Both the position numbers and the translations under genes were made by a program. From NCBI GenBank assembly GCA_020055645.1, contig CM034547.1, positions 58,840,909-58,904,908 of the forward strand: a stretch of DNA of 64,000 nt, written 5' to 3'. Shown here piece after piece: positions 22,401 through 33,955 of the stretch. The DNA is from Tomocerus qinae (lineage: Eukaryota > Arthropoda > Collembola > Entomobryomorpha > Tomoceridae). The notes under the pieces were generated by a model. That model was not told the origin of the DNA. It did no database searches and saw nothing but the letters and a program-made list of their open reading frames with translations. Numbering within the stretch: the stretch's first letter is position 1; the number at the start of each line of letters is the position of its first letter.

Positions 22401-25400
22401 TCCATTTTTTCTGGAGCTGTTTCTGTTTTATCTTGTGCAATTAGACTGATATCTGGCTTTCCCTTATTCGCAGATGCTTCCTGGGGAGTAATTATTGTCT
22501 GACTAAGTTCTTGACTACTAATTGCTGTTTGATTAATAAATTCGGAGAAAGCTCTGGGAAGAGAAATCACTTCAGGAGCGGTAATTGCATAGTAAGGTTG
22601 ATCAGTATCATTTGGTGTACTGGCAGAAGACCATCTAGGTGTTGGGGGTCTATCAGAATCACTTTCCGTTGCTCCTTTCTCTGCTTTACTACCCAGTAAT
22701 TCCTCTTTAGATTTTTTAGCTTTGGGTTTTGTGTCTTTTTGCTCAGATTTTTTACTTTCAACTTTCTCTGATTGTTTTCCTGTTGTTTTTTCCATAGGAG
22801 GTGGTTTTGTTTGAACAAGTTTTTCTTTTTCACTTTCACTATCCGTTCGTTCTTTCTTCTTCTTTTGCTTTTCACTCTTTAGAGTTGTAACAACCTCAAG
22901 TTTAGCAGGTTCGCTAGTAAACTGATCTGATTCGCTTTCACTCTCTTTTCTTCCTTTCTGACGCCTTTTACTTTTAATCTTTTGCCGAGGTGGACTTTCT
23001 ACTACTGTTTCTGCTATGTTTACATTTACTTCAGGTACAGTTGGCTCATCGTCATCTTCTACAGGGCAAGGCTCAAAATCCATCCAAGCGTCTCCCAAGT
23101 CGTCTAATTTTAATTTTAATCCTTTCTTTTCTTCAACAACGTCCGGCTTGACGTCTTTTCCAATTGGAAGTGTCGTTTTGACTTTGTCCTTACTTGTCTC
23201 TAATTTATTATCTAATTTAGTCTCATCACTAGGTCTTGTCTTCACTTTGTTACTTTTTCCAACAGACTTGATTTCTTTGCTCGTTTCAACTTTTCCTTCG
23301 GGTTTGACGCTTTCGTTTTTACTATCCGTTTGCAAAGATTCATCATCGTCAGAAAATGTAATTACATCATCGTTCATCCATGCATCCTCAAATTCATCCA
23401 ATTTGAGTGAAAAGGATGCAATTGGTTTACTGTCTCCTTTTTCTTTGATCTCTTCCACCTTTTGCTGATTTACTTCCTGTAAATCATCCGGTGGAAGTGA
23501 TGGTGTCTTTGAATCCAAAATCACAGTCGTACAACTCTCTGTAGTGCTCTGTGGTGACGGCTCGTCTTCTTCTGACATAATAGGACAAATATCATCATCC
23601 ATCCAAGCATCCAAGAATTCGTCTGTTTTAAGACCAAACGACTGCCTTTGCTCTGTCACTTTGTCTGTAATTGGTTTTTCTCCCACTTTTTCTTCAATCG
23701 GTTTTACTGCCACTTTTTCTTCAATAGATTTTTCTGTCACTTTTTCTTCTATTGGTTTTTCTGTTACTTTCTCTTCGATTGGGGTTTCCCTTAATTTTTC
23801 CGCAATTGGTTTTTCTGAAGGTTTTGATGCTTCTTTAGGGATGTCTCCGGATGGGGTCACGTTTTCAGAGATTGAAATTGAACTTTCTTCTTCGTCTCCA
23901 GTTTTAGTGTCTTCTGTGAATTTTACTTTCCGTAATTTCTTAGACTTACTAACTGGTTTGGAAATTGATTTTTGTTCTGACTCAAGAACAGTACTAATTT
24001 CAGAAGCACGCTGCTTTCCCTGCTGCTTATGAGCCACGAAAAATTCGTCGTCTGACTTTTCACTTTCACTCTCCCTGTGTGCTCGTCTGTTCTTTTTTGC
24101 TTTCAATTTCTTAACTCTAATTTCTGTTGTAGGTATATCAGGCAAGGTTGGAGCTGTCGCCGGTGTCTTATCATCTGCTGTTAAAGATAAACTGGTCTCA
24201 CTCTCTGATATCTGTCCGGCAGAAATATCTTCATCGACAGATTTCTCGCTTTCACTCTCTTTTATTTGTTTCCTTATCCTTCTGCTTTTGTTCTTATTCA
24301 CAGTTTTGCTCTGCGCGGTAGAAGTATCAGCGGTTTCGCTTGTTTCCCCTTTGATTTGTTTTTCTGCAACCAAATTATCACTTTTGCTGTCGACTTCTTT
24401 GGTTACCGTTTCAACAGACTGTACTACTGTAGACACAGTTTCCTTTGTAATCGTTTGCTCTTCTCGTTTTCCACCATTATCTTCAGTATTAGTGATTGAT
24501 TCCATGTTATCTGACTCAAGTATATCATCTTTTTCACTCTCACTCTCTTTCCTATTATATTTCTCTCTCCTGAATTTCTTGGCTTTGACTTTCTTTGGCT
24601 TGTCTTTAGCTAGTGTTTCTTGTGGCAAAATATTTGTTTCACTATTTTCAGCTACAGAAACAGTTTCTAAAGATTTCGTCGCATCCTCCAAAGATTTATT
24701 ATCAGGTACCTCAACCGATTCTAGGACTGGAACACTTTCAAGTTTGGTTTCATGTAGCCCACTTTCAGACACAACAGACTCTGCGACCAAATGCTGTTTG
24801 TTTGCAGTTTCACTCTCTGCCACTGATTCACTCTCACTCTCTTTCCTCTCTGATTTCTCTCGTTTGCCAAATTTACCTTTAAACTTTTTAGTTTTATCTG
24901 ATTTAGCAACAAATTTCGAAGAATCTTTCCCATCATCCTCATTTACAGACTGCTCACTTTCACTAATTTGGCGCCCTCTCTCGCGTCGAACTTTTTTAGG
25001 TTTAACTTTTTTCGTAGTATCCTCCACTATAGGTTTATCGTCAACTGCAGATTGATTTGTAACCTTATCCACATTAGATTCAGTAACTTTTTCTAAATCT
25101 TGTGGCTCACTCTTGGACTCTTCTAATTTACTAGCAACTAGTGGAGTTTCCTCCACGCAAGGTTTCGGAACTTCTACAATATCTGCCTTATCTGTAGTTA
25201 TGCTAGTGCCTACAGTCACACTAATAGACTGCACAGTGACATTGCTGTCTGACCCAGTGACTGATTTTGTGATGCTAGTTTTACTATCCTCGTCAACGGA
25301 TTGTTCACTTTCACTAATTTGTCGTCCTCTATCACGACGCACTCGCTTAGGTTTGAATTTTTTAGCTTTCTCCTCCGAATTTGATTTTGTATCCGACTTT

Positions 25401-28400
25401 GATAATGTTGTGTTTTCTACTTCTGGAACGCGTTCCAGCTCAACTTTCCGTTCCTTTGTTTCCGTTGAAGTTTCTCCTACCGATGAAATCGGGATTTGCA
25501 CTTCTTCCTTTCCTTTGGCGCTAGATGAGTGTAATATCTCAGAGATCTCAGTTCTCACTGACGAATCAATTACATCACTTTTTGCTGATTGTGATTCTAT
25601 ATGTATTTTTTCTCCTAGTATGGGCAGTAAAGCATCCCCAGTGACGGATTTCGTAATGCTACTTTTACTGTCCTCGTCAACTGATTGTTCACTTTCGCTG
25701 ATCTGTCTTCCTCTGTCTCGACGAACTCGTTTCGGTTTGGATTTTTTCGACTTTGTTTCTTCTGCTGGTTTTGGTTCAACAGCAGATGCAACTAAGATCC
25801 CTTTGTCCTCCTCCGCTACTTTTTCAAGCTGCACTTCCTCATCTTTTGGCTTTTCCGCACTATTTACTTCATCTGTCACAGAAATTTCGGCCACAGAAAC
25901 TATTTTCTTTTCCGTTACGCTGCTCTCACTCTCAGTTACTTTGCTTTCTCCCGGTGTCAACTCAGTTTTTACAGACGGTACTTCCCCAATATTAGCTATT
26001 ACTACATCTTCTGTTGCTGATTGCTCACTTTCACTAATCTGTCTTCCTTTCTCGCGACGAACGCGTTTAGGTTTCAGCTTCTTAGGTTTTCCATCCTCTG
26101 TTGGTTTCGATTCAACATTAGGTGCAACTTTGCCTTCTTCGACCACTTTCTCCAATGGCAATTCCTCATTCTTTGACTTCTCTGCATTCCTTATCTCAGG
26201 TGACTGGGAAATTTCGGTTGAAGAAGATACTTCCACTTTCTTAGTCGTTGTTAACCCAGTGTGAACAGTTGTACGGATTACTTTACTTTCTGTCGATATT
26301 ACCTTAGTGTTTATTTTTTCCACAGTTTCTTCAGTTGCTGATTGCTCACTTTCACTGATTTGTCTTCCTCTTTCACGACGAACTCGTTTAGGTTTAATTT
26401 TCTTTGCCTTTTCTTCTAATGTTAATTTTGAATCAACACTTGAGACGAGTGAAATTGGCACGGAAAAATCAGTTGGCTTTTCAGCCTCTGCTTTCTTTTC
26501 GGGTTCCTCATTCTTTGGTTCTGGCATTGTGGCTACTTCAAGAGGCTGTGCCTGTGAAATTTCTTGAATGGAAGGCATTGGAGTTTCCACTATTGATTTA
26601 TCTCCTGCAGTTTGTGTGGCTACGGAAGAATCAATTACATTAGTCGTTACTACTTGAGTTTCCGTTATTTTCTCAACCCTTTTCACCGATTTTCCCTCTT
26701 TACTGGTCGGTTTCGTAAAGTCACTTTTACTGTCTTCGTCCACGGATTGCTCACTCTCACTTATTTGTCTTCCTCTTTCGTGGCGGACTCTTTTGTTCTT
26801 TGGCTTCTTTGGTTTCTCTAAGAGTGTTGACTTTGGGTGAGTATCAACTTGTTTTGTCTCAGAAGTCTCTGTTACTGCAAACTTATCCGATTTTTGTGTA
26901 TCAGATGCAATGGGAAGAATTTCTTTTACTAGAGGTTGCGAAACTACTGTTTTCTCTGTCGTTTCCGCATGTTCAGAGTAAATTTTTTCAGTAATCAAGT
27001 TCAATTCTGCTATTTGGGATGCAATATCTATCTCATCACTTATTTTAGATAATGTAGTAACCTCCGAAGTGGTTTTTGTTACGTCACAAGTAATATCCTC
27101 ATCTACAGATTGTTCACTTTCACTCTCCTTTCTGCCTGCCCGCTCTTTCCGTACTCGCTTCGGTTTGATTTTTTTAAGTTTTGATTCCGTTGCTCCTGTT
27201 TGTTTATATTTGTTTTTGTCGTCTGACGCACCATCAGATTCCTTTGTAGTAACATCAGATTCGGATACAAATACGGTTTTACTTTCCTTTGAAGTTTGAC
27301 TGTTGTCTAAATTAGATTCATCCTTTCCCGAAACAACACTAGTTGAATCACCCTTTTCAATATCACTCTCACTTGTCTTCTTTTGTCTTTTGTCTTTACG
27401 ATTTTTCTTTCCTTTTAAGCTCTTATCAGAATTTACATTTGCATCGGTTGGCGTACTTTCGCCATTATCCTTTAGCCCAGAACTTTCCTTTTCCACTACT
27501 GAACCAACTTGTCTAACTTCCGTCTTTCGTTCCGTTTCATTAGATGAAAGTCTGTTTAAAGTACTGGGAGGAGCTGATTCATCAATTTCTTTCAGGTTCT
27601 CCGTTAAACCTTTCTCTGAAATGCTTTGTTTCTCCACTTGAGTATGTTCTAATTTTTCGTCCGAGGCAAATATTGTCTCTTCTGCTTCAGGAGCAGATTG
27701 CTCGCTTTTATTTTCAGTATCACTCACTGCATTGTCTGTGTCCTTCTTATAGCTAGTTATTTTCTTTTTACTTTCACGTTTCTTGGGTATTCTCTCAATT
27801 TTCTGTTCATTTTCTCCACATGGAAGAACATGAGGGACATCAATTTCAAGTTTGCTTTTAGCAATTGCTGCAGACGGTTTCCTCGGGGTGGAAACCTTAG
27901 CATCACTAGATTGAGAAACACTGTCAGATTTATGTTTATCATCTGTAATTTCTGTTTCCTTTGTTCTCTCCTCCTGTTCCACGAAAGTTGGCCGCTTTAA
28001 CTTTTTCTTGGTGTCTCTCCGTTTTAAAGGTTTGCCTTTGCTCATAAACTCTTCATCTACATCGACTGGAGTAGGCGAATCGACCTCGACGGAACTAGGT
28101 ACCGCTATCTCTCCTTGTTGACTAGATGGAATTTCACCAGAAGGATCGACCGGTTCCTTTGCGTGTGTAGGAGCGATTTCTTTTCCAGGCAATTCACAAG
28201 CTTCATCAGTATGAGTAGCTATAGACTGTTCTAGTTTCATCGACTCTTTTTTTATTGGTTGCTCACTCGTTTCATCTTCATCGTCGAAACACATAATATC
28301 ATCATCATCGAGAATACTCATCCACGCACTATCTAAATCGTCTAACTTCAAGTCAAATGGTTTAGCTTCAGGAGTACTATTGTTTGCAGTAGAAACATTC

Positions 28401-31183
28401 GTAGTAACTGACTTTTGTTGTTCGGCAGCTATCTTTACTGGTACAACTTGAGCAATTTTTGTATCTGAAGGCACATTTTCAACGGAAGAAACATTTTTAT
28501 CTACAACAACTTCATCATCAGAAATGGGGCACATATCGTCATCCATCCAAGCATCAAGGAACTCGTCTGTTTTCAGACTAAACGTGGGTTGAACTGGTAC
28601 ATTGGAAGCTGCTAATGGCTCACTAAATATTTTAACATGCATCTCTGTCTGTTTAGTATCAACATCTGCCTCCTTCACTGTTTGTTGTTCTTGTAGCGAT
28701 TGTGTAGTCAGCTCAACATTACCAGTAGACGTATTTGCAACAGAAGCTAATTCTGAATCTGGGTCAGCTTTGATTGTAGTCAAGTCTACTACAGTCGTTT
28801 CCGAAATAATCAAGCTATTATTTATAGCACTATTATCAGTTGGGATAGAACTATCCTCATTCGCAATGGGAACAGCTGCTTCTCCATCCTTTCCCAACTT
28901 TCTCTTGGCTTTCACCTTCTTTCTAGCCTTTTCAGTCGCGGAAACGTCGGGTGTTGATGCGACGGAAACATTATCAGTTTGACTTTGACTGGGTGCAATT
29001 TCTTCGATTTTATTATCACCAACTGTGTCTGTATTTTTTGTCCCTTTTCTTTTATCAATCAATTCAATTTCTTTCAGAGCCTTTTCGATTTCATCCTCTT
29101 CCTTTGGCTTTTTTGTCTTCTTTTTCTTAATTTTCTTCGGTTTTCTCAATGTTGCCGATTGAGATTCAGGCTCAGTGCTCGTCTCCCTCGACGGGATTTT
29201 TAAAGACTCGTCTATTGCTTTGGTTGGTTCCTCTGGTGCTTTTTCCTGTGTTTCGACAGGTTTTACTATTAAATCTTCTTTGTTTACTACTTCCAGTTGA
29301 ATGGAGCTTTTGATTTCAACTACTGATTTTTCTGTGGTTGTGAATTGCACATTATCCCCAGTACTAAGTGGAGACACAGGTTTTTGTTGTTTAGGTTTTG
29401 GTTTCGATTTGACTCGGATTTTCTTTTTAGCGATAGGGTTTTCCTTCTCTTCTTCCTCATCATCTTTATCTTGACCTTCTGAGTCCCCAATGGTTTTCGT
29501 TGGCAAAGTAAATTCCAATTCACTTGCAGATTCCTCAGCCTCACTTCTTGTGAATGATTTACTCCTTGATCTACCACCTTTATGTCTATTTCGACGTCGG
29601 AGGGAAGGACTAAGCATCCCAGTTTCTTTTTTCAATACTAACCCAGGAATAGTTGGATGTTGGAAAATTATATCTGAGTCAGGCGCAACAATTTTAACAG
29701 CAATAGGTTCTTTCTCTGGAGACTGCTCTTGTTTAAATATTTCATAATTAAACTGCGGCGGAGGGGTGATTTCTTTCTTGAACTTCACTGGCTCTGGAAT
29801 TTCTCCAGTAATTCCTGAAGCCAAAATGGATGCGTATGACTTTTCAGAAACATTACCGATAGCAATTGTTTCTTCTGGAGCATCTTTCTTCTCAATCTTT
29901 TGTTCCGTCTCAATACTTTCTCTATAAATGGTCGTTGTTCGGGATTCTAATTTTTCCGATTGTCTCTCCAAGTAAAATTCATCCATAGTATCGAATACAT
30001 CCTGTCCTACTTCTTGGGTCTCGCCAGTATAAACAGGATTAAAATCTGTATAATTCATTTGCATCGTTTGTTGGTCATCGTGCAATTCCACTTCCATTGC
30101 TTTGTCACTGAACTCAACAGTTGGAGAGTCTGAGCACTGAGTTTCCTGATGTCTCACACTCACAGATGGTTCAAATTCTATTTCTACAGACTCGACAACG
30201 GGCACAACCTCTTCAGTATGAATTGGAGAATCGTGAAGAGGAATACTCTCCATGGATTGCGTGGACACTTGTAGTCCAGGCTCATTCAGGGATGAAAGTC
30301 CAGGTTCATTCAAAGAAGACATGGATGGTGATTTGTGACCAAAAAATACTTCAGCATAAGATGGGCAACGACCTTCACTAGTCCAGAGAGGACTTGCAGG
30401 TCGAATCCCTTCCTGGGCAGTTAAGGCCGCCAAAGGAGAGCGTTCTGGAGCAGGCACCGCTGAGCTGGGACGCGGAGGCTGAGGAGCTGTAGGCGCAACA
30501 ACATTTTCTCCAGCATCTGCATCTTGTCTTCTCCTCTGAGGACCTGGACTAGCGCTAGCTGGTCTTATTTGAGAACTCGGAGAATGAGACTTTTGACGAC
30601 GTGCATCTTTAAGAGATCTTCTTGAATCAAAGAGTCTTCCACCTCGAGGAGGTCGCCGAACAGAAGAAGGTTTGAATTCTTGTCTTCTTAAATACCTCGG
30701 AGCAGTAAATCCACTGTCTTCATCTTGTGGTTGTGGCAATGCCAGAGATGGTTGTTCAACAATCTCCGGACTTTTTTGTTTCGTAGAACTACTTGGTGTA
30801 GAAGTTGCATGAGATTCAATGATTTTAGTTTCGATCTCAGCAGTATGTACTTGTGGAGTTGAAGTGACAAGAGCTTGAGCCTTGACCAAAGGACTGTCTA
30901 ATTTGATAAAAGTGTTTTCCTCGAAATCCGCAGGAGACGAAGTAGCGGGAGGACATGGACTATTTCGTCCGAAAGCAATATCAGCATAAGAACCTCTAGC
31001 AGCAGCAGCAGCTTCAGCAGAGAGAGAGGATAACGGAGGCGATTCCGTTGTGTCCACTTGAGATTTAATCATAGGGATGTCTTTGACATCCATCGCTAGT
31101 ACAGCATAAGGGTCAATATGACGAATGTTCTCAACAAGTCGGGCGACAAGCTGTTGACTATGCTGAATATGGGAGCCAAGAGC
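19448..31183 (-). CDS. Msp300: Msp300 exon 53: 11.7 kb charged, repeat-rich exon
   Basis: 11,736 bp, 3,912 codons, phase 0 to 0, after acceptor ACTGTATAG and ending LRKIK|GTGATA. Residues 1-30 (ALGSHIQHSQQLVARL) are a helix continuing the rod, and the rest is predicted disordered. In order: SYADIAFG near residue 62, SYAEVFFG near 270 and SYASILASG near 447; acidic Trp motifs DAWM near 880 and 950; about 13 basic-plus-SESEQS modules from 1335 to 2785; three more DAWM motifs (2515-2712); DNDWTDVTDDDD near 2940; FTFVKYRKGK near 3100; DSWMDLLEE near 3180; then a Pro7 and Gly-rich linker near 3790-3820. The SES/SDE sites look like acidophilic kinase (CK2-type) targets. No enzyme domain is seen. 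Reading past the donor stops at 19409. Confidence 0.93.
19725..19815 (-). repeat. Poly-proline and poly-glycine linker
   Basis: The coding strand reads seven Pro in a row after KGA, then basic residues, then SGGGGGGSGQQ. It is a flexible linker just before the helical end of exon 53. Confidence 0.85.
23048..23122 (-). other. Acidic tryptophan motif 5 (LKLKLDDLGDAWMD)
   Basis: The segment reads LKLKLDDLGDAWMDFE followed by PCPVEDDDE. Same core, with Asp kept before Ala-Trp. Confidence 0.75.
23343..23412 (-). other. Acidic tryptophan motif 4 (FSLKLDEFEDAWMNDD)
   Basis: The segment reads FSLKLDEFEDAWMNDD followed by VITFSDDDE. It shares the core of motifs 1 and 3. Confidence 0.75.
23574..23640 (-). 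other. Acidic tryptophan motif 3 (FGLKTDEFLDAWMDDD)
   Basis: It is nearly identical to motif 1 (FGLKTDEFLDAWMDDD, then ICPIMSEEDE) although 4.9 kb away. This implies duplication or strong constraint. Confidence 0.75.
23655..23795 (-). repeat. 27 bp tandem array (PIEEKVTEK)
   Basis: Five tandem nonapeptides of the form PIEEKVTEK, with substitutions in the outer copies (SIEEKVAVK, PITDKVTEQ). In frame and lying next to acidic Trp motif 3. Confidence 0.85.
28280..28360 (-). other. Acidic tryptophan motif 2 (FDLKLDDLDSAWM)
   Basis: The segment reads FDLKLDDLDSAWMSI followed by LDDDDIMCFDDED. It has the same LK.D(E/D)(F/L) and AWM core as motif 1, about 220 bp further along. Confidence 0.75.
28521..28583 (-). 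other. Acidic tryptophan motif 1 (FSLKTDEFLDAWMDDD)
   Basis: The segment reads FSLKTDEFLDAWMDDD followed by MCPISDDE. It is one of six related sites. A hydrophobic/acidic stretch surrounds a single Trp, the commonest residue for linear-motif binding in an otherwise Trp-free exon. Confidence 0.75.
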
Positions 31184-33472
31184 CTATACAGTATATAGTA
31201 AGCAATAATGGATTGTTGTCACTTTAAGTGAGACCAATGACACACAATAGTACAACACGCACTTAGATTTTGACGAAGCAGAGTGAGATTGGATGAGAGT
31301 GAGGACGACGGACAGGAGGAAAGTGAGTCAATTAGAGAGAGCGTCCGTAGACCGTACAGTACGTATGTAAATAATGAGTTTATGTATGCTGAAGTCTAAG
31401 TGGTTGAAATATTTATGTCACTAGAAACGACAGATATTTAGAGTACTACTTACTGACTACTAAGAGTACTAGAAGAGACTTAATCAGAGCAGCCGAGTAA
31501 CTCGCTCAGCTGTAGTCAAGAGTCAGAGTGAAAGAGAATCGGATTAGATTGTCTCTGCCATTCATTTTGCATTGTCTTTCAGTGAGTGACTGCGTTGCTC
31601 ATTTCATTCAGTGATTCCAAGTCTGTTGGTCTACTTTTACAGCATTTACAAAAACAACGTTCTACAGAGTCAGGCCACATTTTCTCTCGTGTCATTGAGG
31701 GTCGGGCATGGAAAACGTATGGAACTTGTCTCGACTCAACTCAACTGCTACGTAGTAGATGAGTATCATGTTTCTTTTCTCAAGTACAACTTTATTCGTC
31801 ACACACATATCTGTCTTAGTGCAAGTTAGAAAATAACTGGGTTCTTTTGTTCGTAGATGAAGTTGGTAACTGAGTGCTGCTGCAAAGAAGCGATGTTATG
31901 CATGGGCGTAAGTTTTTGGCAAGTGCACCACAATATTATAGAATTCAATTGAGATCCGGCTGAGGGGGAAATGATCCGTAGGAATGGTCACAACAACTAC
32001 GAGTCTAATGGTTGTGGACTCGGCACACCGCACAGCATCAAGAGCTTGATACGTTCGTTTCGAGCTGTGATCTTGGACTGAATGCCTTTAAGCCTTTCCT
32101 TCCAAGCCTGTCCTCGACAAACACAGACATCCCAAAGCCCAAATTAGAAGCCACCACCAACCAAGCCAACAACAACCCATACCACCTTCTCCTATTCTAT
32201 AGTACTACTATGTGTGCAAATCTACCACTACTACTACTACCCATCTTCCCTTCGTCTACATCTACTCTACACTGTGCTCTGCCTCCTCTGTGTTTCTCAA
32301 CTTTTTTCTGTCTTTTATCCAAGCTTTTCGCCCGTATGATTTCCCTAGTGCTGCTTCTCTAACTAAATTAGCTATGCATTGTGCTATACACACTCCGGAA
32401 CACCGAATAGCACAACATCTCTAATCACAATGAACAGTAGTGTGCTTGCTGCTTGTACAAATGCATATAGATTTATTTCTAAAGATAATGAGCTTGTGGA
32501 TTGCTTTGCACCGTGTACATTTAGGTATGCACTACTTATTACAGATATGCCATCATGGTGTGTTGATGCAAAAGGATTCGCTCCTACTATTTGCATTACA
32601 GTAAAATAAACATAGCAAGATTACAGAATTATGGATTCCTAAAGCTTTGCTTACACTTATGGCGAATGCTGTGCTGATAGCTGTGGATTTAAAGCCGGTG
32701 CATATCTCTCCTCGCTCCTGTTGTACTTATTAGTGAATGCAGCAAAAGCATTCCAAATACTACCTAATCGATTTCGTGGCCAAGATAATGGAATTACTAT
32801 CTGTAGTGCTTGGCTCATGGGTTTAAATTATAAACTTAATCTTCTCCAGATAATACCCGAAAGTTGTGAAGCTTTTAATTATTATTTGTCTAAAAGCTGC
32901 TGTTCACAATACTGCATACATAAATGAATATAATATTATAGAGTATAACAAATGGCCAGGTCTAAATGAATATACTTTTATATCACATCGCCCCGAAGGG
33001 ATACTTCATTTAAAGTATTATTGTCGAAATGGTGTAAAAATTCTTGTTTACATGATAGCATAGTAGAATGTACTTCTAGGAGAGTCAATAAAGCAAGCTA
33101 GACATAGAGAACCAACACTTACTTGGATATGTGTCAAGAGCAACAGACTTTCAAGAAAAACAACGAATGCTGCTATGCATGATAAAATTAGGAAAATGGT
33201 TTGTTTTCTCCCTTTTTTGCTTTCCGCCAAATGTAAAACGTAAGTTAAGTATGTACCAAAGTATTTGCACAGGACAACTACTACAATTTTCCCAGTCACT
33301 CATTCGTATCTGTTATGTCAAAAACTTACGAATATGTACATAGAGGAAAGGATGAGATGGAATGTTTTGAGACTCCCTACATGGAAATGGTTTTCCCTAA
33401 TAGTAATGCTTCGAGATAACTCATAAATATGAATAGAGCCTAAAATGAGAGCAATAAATAAAATGTACTTAC
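31184..33472 (-). other. 2.29 kb intron upstream of the 11.7 kb exon
   Basis: There is no convincing coding segment. The minus strand is purine-rich between about 32100 and 32310. A candidate Inr-MTE promoter lies at 32079 and is listed separately. The stretch 31250-31600 is rich in short GAGT/ACTA-type direct repeats but has no ordered array. Confidence 0.85.
32048..32083 (-). promoter_or_regulatory. Candidate internal Inr-MTE core promoter
   Basis: The minus strand reads ATTCAGTCC with the initiator A at 32079. At exactly +18 to +27 (32062-32053) it reads CGAAACGAAC, matching the MTE consensus CSARCSSAAC at 9 of 10 bases. At +28 to +32 GTATC matches the DPE consensus RGWYV at 4 of 5. No TATA box is present, which fits this promoter class. 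It lies about 0.9 kb upstream of the 11.7 kb exon and could drive an isoform beginning there. The first downstream ATG in that exon (31093, MDVKDIPM) has a favourable GCGATGG context. Confidence 0.42.
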
Positions 33473-33583
33473 CGTTTGCTCTGCAGTTGCTTTGTCTCGG
33501 TCGTTTGTCAAGTAAGCAGGACTGGACACGTTACGGAGTTGTTGTTCAGCATTGCCCAATTGGTTCCTTAGTTGTTGAACCTC
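33473..33583 (-). CDS. Msp300: Msp300 spectrin-region exon 52
   Basis: Thirty-seven codons, phase 0 to 0. It reads EVQQLRNQLGNAEQQL and ends DKATAEQT|GTAAGT. It is the last exon of the upstream rod and can join in frame either to the 11.7 kb exon or directly to exon 54. Confidence 0.88.
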
Positions 33584-33660
33584 CTACAAAATAATACATA
33601 AACTCATTACGATATCATTCTATCTTGAGGAGGAGATAGGAACCCGAAATGAAGTCCCAC

Positions 33661-33810
33661 CTCTTGAAGTTTGTCTATCTGGGAAACGGAAGACTCTAAT
33701 GCAGTGCACTGATTTTTAATTTCAGTGGACAAATCATCCAATCCTTTTTGGATATCTGCCTCTTCTTTAGCAACATTAGGATCTCCGCCAACACCAGCCT
33801 TGAAGTGAAC
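33661..33810 (-). CDS. Msp300: Msp300 spectrin-region exon 51
   Basis: Fifty codons, phase 0 to 0. It reads VHFKAGVGGDPNVAKE and ends IDKLQE|GTGGGA. The linker VGGDPNVAKEEADI precedes a helix with a free Cys. Confidence 0.88.
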
Positions 33811-33955
33811 CTGTGGCAAACAAGAAAGCGGGTTGTAGGAAACAAAGCTCCATTTAAGTCCTTGTAGATTAAGTGAGTGACACTACGGTATTTAAGTCAG
33901 CTACTTATGCCATGTCACGTCGAAAAAAATACGGCATGACTTGACATCGTCCTAC

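Larger units (their letters stand above)
22830..27180 (-). repeat. About 13 basic/SESEQS modules in exon 53
   Basis: Copies share a basic cluster such as KPKRVRRERGRQ followed by ISESEQSVDED. They recur roughly every 330-400 bp near 27140, 26770, 26365, 26055, 25710, 25330 and 24980, and in more diverged form near 24855, 24560, 24265, 24080, 22955 and 22850. The two at 25710 and 25330 also share the flank SITKSVTG. Spacers between them are variable and Glu/Lys/Val/Thr-rich. Confidence 0.85.

Noticed and set aside
19409-31093. The 3,894-codon frame as a separate intronless gene starting at MDVKDIPM
   Set aside because: The frame is open upstream to a good acceptor at 31184 and ends in phase at a donor at 19447. 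Reading past the donor gives a short unrelated tail (VIDACSCLCLSC) and a stop. An internal start remains possible and is covered by the promoter finding.
32090-32310. C-rich plus-strand stretch with CCACCACCAACC and CTACTACTAC runs
   Set aside because: Short simple-sequence runs without ordered period. At most a purine-rich minus-strand segment next to the candidate promoter.
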